DNA from: G963663615 sp963663615
Lineage (GTDB): Bacteria > Bacteroidota > Ignavibacteria > Ignavibacteriales > Melioribacteraceae
Direction: 5' to 3'
DNA length: 64,000 nt
Assembly: GCA_963663615.1 (NCBI GenBank)
Contig: OY760517.1
Location: forward strand, 3,968,001-4,032,000
Shown here piece by piece: positions 26,689 through 33,878 of the stretch. The stretch's first letter is position 1. The number at the start of each line of letters is the position of its first letter. The position numbers and the translations under genes are program-made. The notes under the pieces are model-generated. The model was not told where the DNA came from. It made no database searches and worked only from the letters and a program-made list of their open reading frames with translations.

Positions 26689-27626
26689 GTACTGATCAGA
26701 AAAAATTCTTTGATGAAATCAGTAAATTAGCAACAGAACAAAGAAACAAAAACTCAATGGATATTGATGCGAGAAGCACTCGCGGAATACTTGAGATTAT
26801 TAACAACGAAGACAAAAACGTTCCTCTTGCTGTTGAAAAGGAAATACCTTACATCGAGAAAGCTGTTGAGGAAATTGTTAAATCTCTTAAAGATGGTGGC
26901 AGACTTTTATATTTTGGTGCTGGTACCAGCGGCAGACTTGGTGTAGTTGATGCATCGGAATGCCCGCCAACCTTTGGTACTCCTTTTGGTCTTATTGAAG
27001 GCTATATTGCAGGTGGTACCGAAGCTATGTTCCGTGCACAGGAAGGTGCTGAGGATTACGAAGAAAACGGTGCAAAGGATGTTGTTAACCTGGCAAAGGT
27101 TACAAGCAAGGATGTTGTTTGCGGCATCGCTGCTTCAAGAAGAACTCCTTACGTTATTGGTGCTGTTAAAAAAGCCAAGGAACTGGGTGCTACTACTCTT
27201 TATGTTACTTGTACTCCACGTGAAACTTTTAACATAGAAAGCGTAGATATTCCTATTTGCCCTTATGTTGGTCCGGAAGTAGTTATGGGGTCAACTCGTA
27301 TGAAAAGCGGTACAGCTCAAAAACTTGTTCTTAACATGCTTACTACAGCTTCAATGATTAAAATGGGTAAGGTTTATGAGAACATGATGATTGATCTTCA
27401 GATGACAAATAAAAAACTTGTTGAAAGATCAAAACGTGTTGTTATTACTATTACAGGTGTTTCTTACGAGGAAGCTACCGACTATCTTGAAAAAGCTGGT
27501 GGACATGTTAAAACAGCTCTTGTTATGATTAAGGCTAATGTTACTGCTGAAGAAGCAAAGGAAAGACTTCAGAAAGCAGATGGTTTTGTTAGACAGGCAA
27601 TTGAGAATAAAGAATATAGTGTTTAA
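26685..27626 (+). CDS. murQ: N-acetylmuramic acid 6-phosphate etherase MurQ
   Basis: The 313-residue protein has a SIS-domain fold. It shows the family stretches GRLLYFGAGTSGRLGVVDA, ASECPPTFG with the catalytic Glu, and EGAEDYEENG with the second conserved Glu, then MGSTRMKSGTAQKLVLNM. It cleaves the lactyl ether of MurNAc-6-phosphate to GlcNAc-6-phosphate and D-lactate, a step in recycling cell-wall muropeptides. It overlaps rsmG by 4 bases (ATGA) and is followed by a strong terminator, so it closes the mnmE operon. Confidence 0.97.
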   Translation: MSTDQKKFFDEISKLATEQRNKNSMDIDARSTRGILEIINNEDKNVPLAVEKEIPYIEKAVEEIVKSLKDGGRLLYFGAGTSGRLGVVDASECPPTFGTPFGLIEGYIAGGTEAMFRAQEGAEDYEENGAKDVVNLAKVTSKDVVCGIAASRRTPYVIGAVKKAKELGATTLYVTCTPRETFNIESVDIPICPYVGPEVVMGSTRMKSGTAQKLVLNMLTTASMIKMGKVYENMMIDLQMTNKKLVERSKRVVITITGVSYEEATDYLEKAGGHVKTALVMIKANVTAEEAKERLQKADGFVRQAIENKEYSV

Positions 27627-27647
27627 CATATTTTTGATTTTTATTTT

Positions 27648-27684
27648 AAACCGTATCTGAATACTTTTCGGATACGGTTTTTTT
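27648..27684 (+). terminator. Rho-independent terminator after murQ
   Basis: A stem of up to 14 bp joins AAACCGTATC and its GAA extension to TTC plus GATACGGTTT, with a 5-base loop and a T7 tail. It ends 9 bases before the SIR2-domain gene. Confidence 0.92.
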
Positions 27685-27693
27685 GTATAAGCT

Positions 27694-28812
27694 ATGAAAG
27701 AAATTTTTCTTAAATATTCCGATTCCAGAGATGTAATCTTTATTATGGGTGCCGGTGCATCACATCCTGATGGAGTTCCCCTTAAAAAGGATATACTTCC
27801 CTATATTCTTTCCGGTAAGGATGATGTGCTTACTAACTCTTTTATTGGCAGCGAAGTAATAAAATTTATTCATGACAATTTTATTTACGATGCAAAGGAT
27901 GACTATTTCCCGCGTTTGGAAGGTGTATTCGGTTTTCTGGATTATTTCATTCATAATTTTGAAAGTCTTAGCTCGGAATATAATACCAGTAAATTATTGG
28001 AAATTCGTGAGTATCTGATCAAGCTAACCTACTATGTAGTTAATTTGCATACAGATAAAAATAGCGAAACCTACCACAAGTTTTGGGAGCTTGTACAAGT
28101 CTATAATAAAAATATTTCAGTTATTACTCTTAATTATGATACTTTGCTTGAGCAGGCTTTCGATTTCCTTTTTAAACGAATTGGTTATATTGATTACGGT
28201 ATTCACCTCATGAATTATGAAAAGCTTAAGGGGTTGGAGAGATTCAATTTTTGGGTTAATCCAGGGTTGCCAATTTTAGCCGAAGATAATTATAATCCTG
28301 TTCCATTTAAAATTATAAAGCTTCACGGTAGCCTCAACTGGAAATATTGTAATTGTTGTAACCAAACTTTGCTAACTCCGTGGGATAGGCATATTGATTT
28401 AAATAAGGGTAAGTTTCTGGGTTATACCTATCCGGAAAATATAAGATATGAGTATTCATGTCCAATTGATAAAACTGATTTTCAGACACTAATTATGCCT
28501 CCTTCTTACAGCAAGTCTATTGATCAGCCGGTTATTAAACAATTGTTCAGTGAAGCTTCAAGGGAAATAAGAATAGCAAAAAAAATAGTTTTTGTTGGAT
28601 ACTCATTTTCCTCAAGTGATGTACATATTAAAGCCTTGCTAAATAAAAACATGACTGATGATGTTGAAGTAATAGTAGTTAACCCCAAGCTTAACAAAAA
28701 ACTGAGAATGAAATATTTATCAGTATCAAAAAATTGCAAGTTTTATGAAATGACTTTCGAAGAATTTTTGGCTAATGAAGAGCTAATACAGAAAGTTCTG
28801 TTAACGAGATAA
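27694..28812 (+). CDS. SIR2-like domain protein
   Basis: The 372-residue protein begins with the NAD-binding motif MGAGAS (18-23). It continues with ITLNYDTLLEQ, KLHGSLNW containing the candidate catalytic His211, and FVGYSFSSSDVH near the end, the signature set of the SIR2_2 family. Cys219, Cys221, Cys222 and Cys256 could form a structural zinc site. Relatives include NAD-consuming phage-defence effectors (ThsA, DSR type) but also proteins of unknown role. This one stands alone: no helicase, TIR, Argonaute or sensor partner is adjacent. Its 3' end overlaps the convergent PstS-like gene by 12 bases. Deacylase or NADase activity cannot be decided from sequence. Confidence 0.82.
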   Translation: MKEIFLKYSDSRDVIFIMGAGASHPDGVPLKKDILPYILSGKDDVLTNSFIGSEVIKFIHDNFIYDAKDDYFPRLEGVFGFLDYFIHNFESLSSEYNTSKLLEIREYLIKLTYYVVNLHTDKNSETYHKFWELVQVYNKNISVITLNYDTLLEQAFDFLFKRIGYIDYGIHLMNYEKLKGLERFNFWVNPGLPILAEDNYNPVPFKIIKLHGSLNWKYCNCCNQTLLTPWDRHIDLNKGKFLGYTYPENIRYEYSCPIDKTDFQTLIMPPSYSKSIDQPVIKQLFSEASREIRIAKKIVFVGYSFSSSDVHIKALLNKNMTDDVEVIVVNPKLNKKLRMKYLSVSKNCKFYEMTFEEFLANEELIQKVLLTR

Positions 28813-29625
28813 TGGATCCCAGAGAGAAATAAAACCTGCATTATTAATAACTTTTTGTCCCTCGGCAGAAAGTACCCAGTCGGCAAACTTTTTTATATGC
28901 CCCCTTGCGGTATTTGTTGTAAAGAAAAACAAATATCTCGTAAATGGATATGAGTCATTTCGCGAATTTTTAACATTTGGATAAACATTTTCAATACTTA
29001 CATGCTTAACTCCAACAGTATCCTGCATACCACCATAACCAATAGCATTACTATTCTTATTAACGAATTTTATTACATCACCAACAGAATGAAATATTTT
29101 GGCATCCGGAGTAAAAGGTTTATCGCGAAGCACAAATTCGTGTAAGTGGTAGTATGTGCCGCTATTGGGTAACCTGCTTGCAACAACAATCTCTTCATCA
29201 TTGCCACCAAGATAACTCCAATTGTTAATCTCACCCGAAAATATTTTACCAACCTGATTAATTTTAAGATTTGTTACAGGATTTGATTTATTTACATAAA
29301 TAGTTAAGGCATCTTTAGCTACCAGGTAATACATACCAACAGTACCATAATACTCTGCAAGCAACTTTGATTCTTGTGGTTTCAATTCACGTGAAGCAGC
29401 TGCAACATCAATTTCACCATTTAGTAATGAATTTATTCCTGCCGTTGTTGTACCCCCCTCAACATAAATTGAAATACCCGGATGTTTTAGCATATATTCG
29501 GTAGCAAGTTTTTCTACCAATGGTTGCATAGTTGTTGAGCCTTTAATATGTATAAAGGGTTGCTCATCAGTTAATGCGGAGCATCCGGCAAATAGAATAA
29601 ATATTATGTAGAATAATCTTTTCAT
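28801..29625 (-). CDS. PstS-like phosphate/oxyanion-binding lipoprotein
   Basis: The 274-residue protein has a lipobox (LFAGCS). The PstS-type periplasmic-binding fold shows IKGSTTMQPLVEKLA near the N-terminus, GEIDVAAASRELK, LNGE, the middle GEINNWSYLGG, and RLPNSGTYYHLHEF, a variant of the usual R-x-x-x-S-G-T anion site. No pstC/A/B permease or phoU is nearby. It may therefore be an orphan binding protein, possibly for sensing or scavenging phosphate. It overlaps the M28 peptidase gene by 4 bases (ATGA), so they form one minus-strand operon, and it ends within the convergent SIR2 gene. Confidence 0.87.
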   Translation of the reverse strand: MKRLFYIIFILFAGCSALTDEQPFIHIKGSTTMQPLVEKLATEYMLKHPGISIYVEGGTTTAGINSLLNGEIDVAAASRELKPQESKLLAEYYGTVGMYYLVAKDALTIYVNKSNPVTNLKINQVGKIFSGEINNWSYLGGNDEEIVVASRLPNSGTYYHLHEFVLRDKPFTPDAKIFHSVGDVIKFVNKNSNAIGYGGMQDTVGVKHVSIENVYPNVKNSRNDSYPFTRYLFFFTTNTARGHIKKFADWVLSAEGQKVINNAGFISLWDPLSR

Positions 29626-31250
29626 CGTTTTTCTGATATTGAACGCAAACGGTTAATTCGGTAAGGTGAATCTTTATACCATTTTATTTTGATGTTACTA
29701 TTTGCAATGTCGTAAATATACTTTGTTAGGAATTTAGTGTGTTGTTGCATAGCACCATAATTTAAGCTTATGCTTAAATCGTCAAATGGAGAATGATACA
29801 CATCCTGTATATAATGCACAAACTTTTCAATAACTTCCTGTTTCGACATATTAACGGGTTCAATGCCTTCCATTATCAAAATTGAGGGTATGCCAGCCTT
29901 GGCAAAAGAAATTTGATCTGAGCGGTTAAATGATTCCCAACTATTAAAATAGTCGGGTATATCGGTCACCTTTATGCCAGTCTTTTTGCAGGTTTTATAA
30001 AGCACCTCACCAAGTGATGAATAATAGCTGCCAATACCTACTACCGATTTGAAATTATCCAAAAATGCTATACCATCAATATTTACGTTAGCAACGGTTT
30101 TATAAAGTGGCACAACTGGATGATCAGTATAATAGGTTGAGCCAAGTAATCCTTTTTCTTCACCGGTTGTTAACAGGAATATGACAGTAGATTTAAGTTT
30201 TGATTGTACGGTTTTAAGATTTCTTGCTATTTCAAGTAGTGCAGCCGAACCCATGGCGTTATCCAAAACACCATTATAAATCGAATCACCCTTAACAGGC
30301 ATTCCTATACCCAAATGATCATAATGTGCCGAAATAATCATATATTTATCTGGTTCGGATCCAGGTAAATAACCAATTATGTTGGGACTAAGAAAATCAC
30401 GTTTTCTAACTTTGCCGGTAAACTGAATTTTAGTTTTAAGCTTAAAACTTTTTATTGTATTACTGAAATGCCAATTATACACATCCTGGATATTGAATGA
30501 GGCATCTTGAAATAATATTTTATTCCACTTTTCATTTAGTCTAACACTTAGAACCGACATTGGGTTGTAAGCTAATGTTACATCTTCAAAATAAAAATCC
30601 TTCCGAATACTATTCCAAGCCTGTATCTGGTAACTTTGGTTATCAATAATAATTATACCGGATGCACCATGTGCAATAGCAGTTCTGAACTTGCTTTCAC
30701 TGTATGAATGAATGGTAGGATATTCACTGTTAAAAAAATCTTTGCTTTCCGAATAAGGCTCACCGGAAAATACAACAACAACTTTACCCTGCACATCAAC
30801 TGAAAAGTAGTCATTGTAATCGAACTCGGGAGCGTTAATACCATAGCCAGCAAAAACAAGTTCACTAATCTGAGTACCAAAAAGTTGTTTATTTGTTTTA
30901 TATAGGACAAAATCAGTTCCGCTTTTCAATTCATAAACTGAGTCTTTTTTGACAAGTTGCAAGGTAGTATTGGGTAGAACCTTAACGCCATGCATAGGAA
31001 CGTTTTGATAATAGTCGGGGTACTCATTAAATGCGGAAAGACCAATTTGCTTAAATTGATTTGAAAGGTAATTGGCAGCAATTTGCGAACCTCTGGTTCC
31101 GGTAGCTCTTCCCTCACAAGAATCGCTACCAAGGAAAATAATATCATCTCTTAATCTGTCTGCCGAAATATAAAATGCCGGGTAGGCATCATCTTGGGCA
31201 AACAAATTTGCAGACAAGAATATAAATAATATTATGTAGAGATAATTCAT
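29622..31250 (-). CDS. M28-family zinc aminopeptidase with PA domain, exported
   Basis: About 542 residues from ATG at 31250 (GTG 31259 is an alternative). A signal peptide (YLYIILFIFLSANLFAQ) leads into FLGSDSCEGRATGTRGS, then a protease-associated domain (about 130-260). The M28 catalytic core follows, with HYDHLG, NGVLDNAMGSAALLE, TTGEEKGLLGS and later residues giving the two-zinc site. It should remove N-terminal residues from peptides in the periplasm or outside. It overlaps the PstS-like gene by 4 bases. The 239-base gap to the divergent aldolase gene carries both promoters. Confidence 0.93.
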   Translation of the reverse strand: MNYLYIILFIFLSANLFAQDDAYPAFYISADRLRDDIIFLGSDSCEGRATGTRGSQIAANYLSNQFKQIGLSAFNEYPDYYQNVPMHGVKVLPNTTLQLVKKDSVYELKSGTDFVLYKTNKQLFGTQISELVFAGYGINAPEFDYNDYFSVDVQGKVVVVFSGEPYSESKDFFNSEYPTIHSYSESKFRTAIAHGASGIIIIDNQSYQIQAWNSIRKDFYFEDVTLAYNPMSVLSVRLNEKWNKILFQDASFNIQDVYNWHFSNTIKSFKLKTKIQFTGKVRKRDFLSPNIIGYLPGSEPDKYMIISAHYDHLGIGMPVKGDSIYNGVLDNAMGSAALLEIARNLKTVQSKLKSTVIFLLTTGEEKGLLGSTYYTDHPVVPLYKTVANVNIDGIAFLDNFKSVVGIGSYYSSLGEVLYKTCKKTGIKVTDIPDYFNSWESFNRSDQISFAKAGIPSILIMEGIEPVNMSKQEVIEKFVHYIQDVYHSPFDDLSISLNYGAMQQHTKFLTKYIYDIANSNIKIKWYKDSPYRINRLRSISEKR

Positions 31251-31488
31251 AACTGTCACAATATTAACACATCAACTAATATAACCACAAAGTATAAAAA
31301 TAGTTTCCGATAAGTAAAGATATACTTATTTAATTAATTTGAACAAAATAAATACAAATTTTAATAATGGCTTAATATTGATTTAATTTGAGGTTACAGG
31401 AGTAAAGTAACTTTTTATTTTATTATTAACCCCTTTTTGGTTATTTTTAATTGTTTAATTGTTCATATAAAGTACAGGAGAAAACAAA

Positions 31489-32535
31489 ATGTTCGAAAAA
31501 ATCCAGAGTTATTTAGGGGACGAAGCTGAAAGTTTATTAAGCTACAAAGCTGTAGTTCCAAAAGAAAAAATTCACCTACCGGGTCCATCATTCGTTGATG
31601 ATATTTTCATTCAGTCAGACAGAAACATTAATGTAATCAAAAACCTTTCATGGTTACACAACCATGGTCGTTTGTCAGGAACAGGTTTCCTTTCAATTTT
31701 ACCAGTTGACCAGGGTGTTGAACATTCTGCTGCTGCTTCATTTGCACCAAACCCAATGTATTTTGATCCTGAAAATATTGTTAAACTTGCTGTTGAAGCT
31801 GGTTGTAACGGTGTTGCATCAACACTTGGTGTTCTTGGAATGACTTCAAGAAAATATGCTCACAAAATTCCTTTTATTGTAAAAATAAATCACAATGAAT
31901 TGTTAAGCTATCCAAACACTCCAGATCAGATTATGTTCGCATCAATTGATCAGGCATATAATCTTGGTGCTGCTGCTGTTGGTGCTACAATTTATTTTGG
32001 TCATGAAACTTCAAACCGTCAGATTATTGAAGTTAGTGAAGCTTTTGAATATGCACACGAACTTGGTATGGCTACTATTCTATGGTGCTACACAAGAAAT
32101 GATGCTTTCAAAGCTGATAAGGATTATCATGTTTCAGCAGACCTTACAGGTCAGGCTAACCACCTTGGTGTAACTATACAGGCTGATATCATCAAACAGA
32201 AATTACCTGAAAACAACGGTGGTTTCAAAGCTCTTAAATTTGGTAAAACTAATGAAAAAGTTTACACTGAATTAACTACTGATAATCCAATTGATCTTAC
32301 AAGATACCAGGTTATGAATAACTATATGGGTCGCGCCGGATTGATTAACTCTGGTGGTGCTGCTGGTGCTAACGACTTTGCAGATGCTGTTAAAACTGCT
32401 GTTATTAACAAACGTGCCGGTGGTATGGGTCTTATTCTTGGTCGTAAAGCTTTCCAGAAACCTTTCGAACAGGGTGTTGAACTTATCAACGATGTACAGA
32501 ATGTTTACCTATGTGATGATGTAACTGTTGCATAA
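31489..32535 (+). CDS. fbaB: Fructose-bisphosphate aldolase, class I (archaeal/FbaB type)
   Basis: The 348-residue protein belongs to the DhnA/FbaB class I aldolases: ILPVDQGVEHS at the start of the barrel, INHNELLSYPN, GATIYFGHE, and ADIIKQKLP, in which Lys236 aligns with the Schiff-base lysine region. It splits fructose-1,6-bisphosphate into two triose phosphates without metal. A strong AGGAG lies 9 bases before the ATG, and the gene uses more regular, translation-friendly codons than its neighbours, so it is probably highly expressed. It is a single-gene unit with its own terminator. Confidence 0.95.
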   Translation: MFEKIQSYLGDEAESLLSYKAVVPKEKIHLPGPSFVDDIFIQSDRNINVIKNLSWLHNHGRLSGTGFLSILPVDQGVEHSAAASFAPNPMYFDPENIVKLAVEAGCNGVASTLGVLGMTSRKYAHKIPFIVKINHNELLSYPNTPDQIMFASIDQAYNLGAAAVGATIYFGHETSNRQIIEVSEAFEYAHELGMATILWCYTRNDAFKADKDYHVSADLTGQANHLGVTIQADIIKQKLPENNGGFKALKFGKTNEKVYTELTTDNPIDLTRYQVMNNYMGRAGLINSGGAAGANDFADAVKTAVINKRAGGMGLILGRKAFQKPFEQGVELINDVQNVYLCDDVTVA

Positions 32536-32563
32536 TTAAACTTTCCAAATATATTTTTACTAC

Positions 32564-32595
32564 AAATCCCGGTTAACACGATCGGGATTTTTTTT
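32564..32595 (+). terminator. Rho-independent terminator of the aldolase gene
   Basis: AAATCCCG (32564-32571) pairs with CGGGATTT (32583-32590) and is followed by an uninterrupted T run. Confidence 0.92.
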
Positions 32596-32879
32596 AATCC
32601 TGCCTTCATTCCTGAATACGAAACAAGCATTTCAGTAAGCAATTTTATTCATCTATATATTAAAATATTTATAAATGTTTACTAATATTCTCTTTAAAGG
32701 TTATTTGGTATTATTATACTGAACTTTGAATTTATTCTGATGGTTTGCCCTATATTTTGCGGCTACTATAATTAAAACTCAATTAAATAACATTTACGGG
32801 AATGCAAGGGGTGGATGTTGTCTTTTACGGAATCACCTTATCTGACTAATTCTAATAATTAATTACGAGAGATAATAAT
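32596..32879. other. Intergenic region upstream of the T9SS cargo pair
   Basis: This 284-base AT-rich stretch follows the aldolase terminator and contains no gene. A loose Bacteroidota-type promoter, TTTG at 32725-32728 and TATATTTTG at 32751-32759, is possible, but its spacing and -7 box are off consensus. The last bases (ACGAGAGA) provide the ribosome-binding site of the next gene. Confidence 0.35.
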
Positions 32880-33512
32880 TTGAATAAAGGCAGATACTAT
32901 TTATTTGGGGTAGAGATATTTCTATCACTTCTGGTTATTCCAAAAAATCTTAAAGCTCAGGTACCAATTGTTCTTGAACTTCAAGAAATAATAACTGATA
33001 ATATAGTTACACTGTTCTGGCGAACAGCTACTGAAACAAACAATAGTGGATTCCAGATAGAACGAGCTGAATTTTATGAAGCGAAACAAAGGTATTCATA
33101 TTTTACAAATATTGGTTTTAAAGAAGGTAACGGCACAACAACAGCACCGGTATCATATTCATTTACCAATAATACATTACTTACAGGTAGGGTAAAATAC
33201 AGATTAAAGCAGGTTGATTACGATGGCAGTTTTGAATATTCTGATGTTTTGGAAATTACAGTTGGCGTACCAGACAAATTTGAATTGACTAAAAACTATC
33301 CAAATCCGTTTAACCCGGTAACAAACATTAAGTTTAGTTTGCCAGAAAAAGCAAATGTACAACTTAATATTTATAATAGTATTGGTCAGTTAGTTTCCAC
33401 ATTACTTGAAGAAGAAGCCGGTTATTACAGACTGGAATGGAATGCTGCTAATCTTGCAAGTGGAATTTATTTCTTAAGAATATCAGCAGGTAATAAATTT
33501 AACAGTGTATAA
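32880..33512 (+). CDS. T9SS-sorted surface protein, cut short by a stop inside its sorting tail
   Basis: The 210-residue protein starts at TTG (GAGAGA upstream) with a signal peptide. An fn3-like module follows (VTLFWRTATETNNSGFQIERA ... YRLKQVDYDGSFEYS), then the T9SS domain with PNPFNPVTNIKFSLP. The frame ends at TAA 33510. If that TAA is read as one sense codon, the same frame gives K-M-M-L-L-K and then TAG at 33531, exactly the family's usual terminus (compare T-K-K-M-I-L-L-K in the gene at 33879). The stop therefore removes the last few residues needed for sorting. It is either a recent AAA-to-TAA mutation, a base-call error, or a functional truncation. Confidence 0.75.
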   Translation: MNKGRYYLFGVEIFLSLLVIPKNLKAQVPIVLELQEIITDNIVTLFWRTATETNNSGFQIERAEFYEAKQRYSYFTNIGFKEGNGTTTAPVSYSFTNNTLLTGRVKYRLKQVDYDGSFEYSDVLEITVGVPDKFELTKNYPNPFNPVTNIKFSLPEKANVQLNIYNSIGQLVSTLLEEEAGYYRLEWNAANLASGIYFLRISAGNKFNSV

Positions 33513-33878
33513 AAGATGATGCTTCTGAAATAGTAAAAGAAAATTCAAAATTTAATACCTCTGGAGATATTGATTCTTCAGTTTTTTTTTGTTGTATTAA
33601 ACTATAATTGATATCGTTTTTGAGTTTTTATTCATTAATAGTAGTATGTTACTAACAAATAAAGAATTATCGAAATATTTATAGTTATCGCAATGATTAT
33701 AATTTGAATCAATTGGTGTAAATTTGAAAATTCAAATAATCAATAAAATCTATAATAAAAATCTAATCTTTTGATTATAACTGAGCTTGCCTTTAAAGGG
33801 ATACATAGGTAATTTTAAGCATAGCCTAATAATTTGAACAATTATTGGGGAAATTACTAAAAATAGAAAGAGGTGAAA
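33513..33878. other. Intergenic region holding the lost tail and repeat copy A
   Basis: These 366 bases contain the orphaned sorting-tail codons (33513-33533), the first copy of a 56-base repeat (33557-33612) and ~250 bases of AT-rich DNA. The latter must contain the promoter of the next gene; no other gene is visible. The ribosome-binding site GAAAGAGG is at its end. Confidence 0.6.
33557..33612 (+). repeat. 56-bp direct repeat, copy A (degraded terminator)
   Basis: It matches 36690-36745 over 56 bases without gaps, at all but about four positions. The main difference is GGG to TTT, which destroys the right arm of the hairpin that copy B retains. It follows the first T9SS gene as copy B follows the second. 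Confidence 0.85.

Noticed and set aside
27212..27227. Third parS-like site in murQ (CACGTGAAAC core)
   Set aside because: Only about 12 of 16 positions fit and the left arm is lost; probably chance.
29390..29405. parS-like CACGTG site in the PstS-like gene
   Set aside because: About 12 of 16 positions fit; the outer bases of both arms are wrong.
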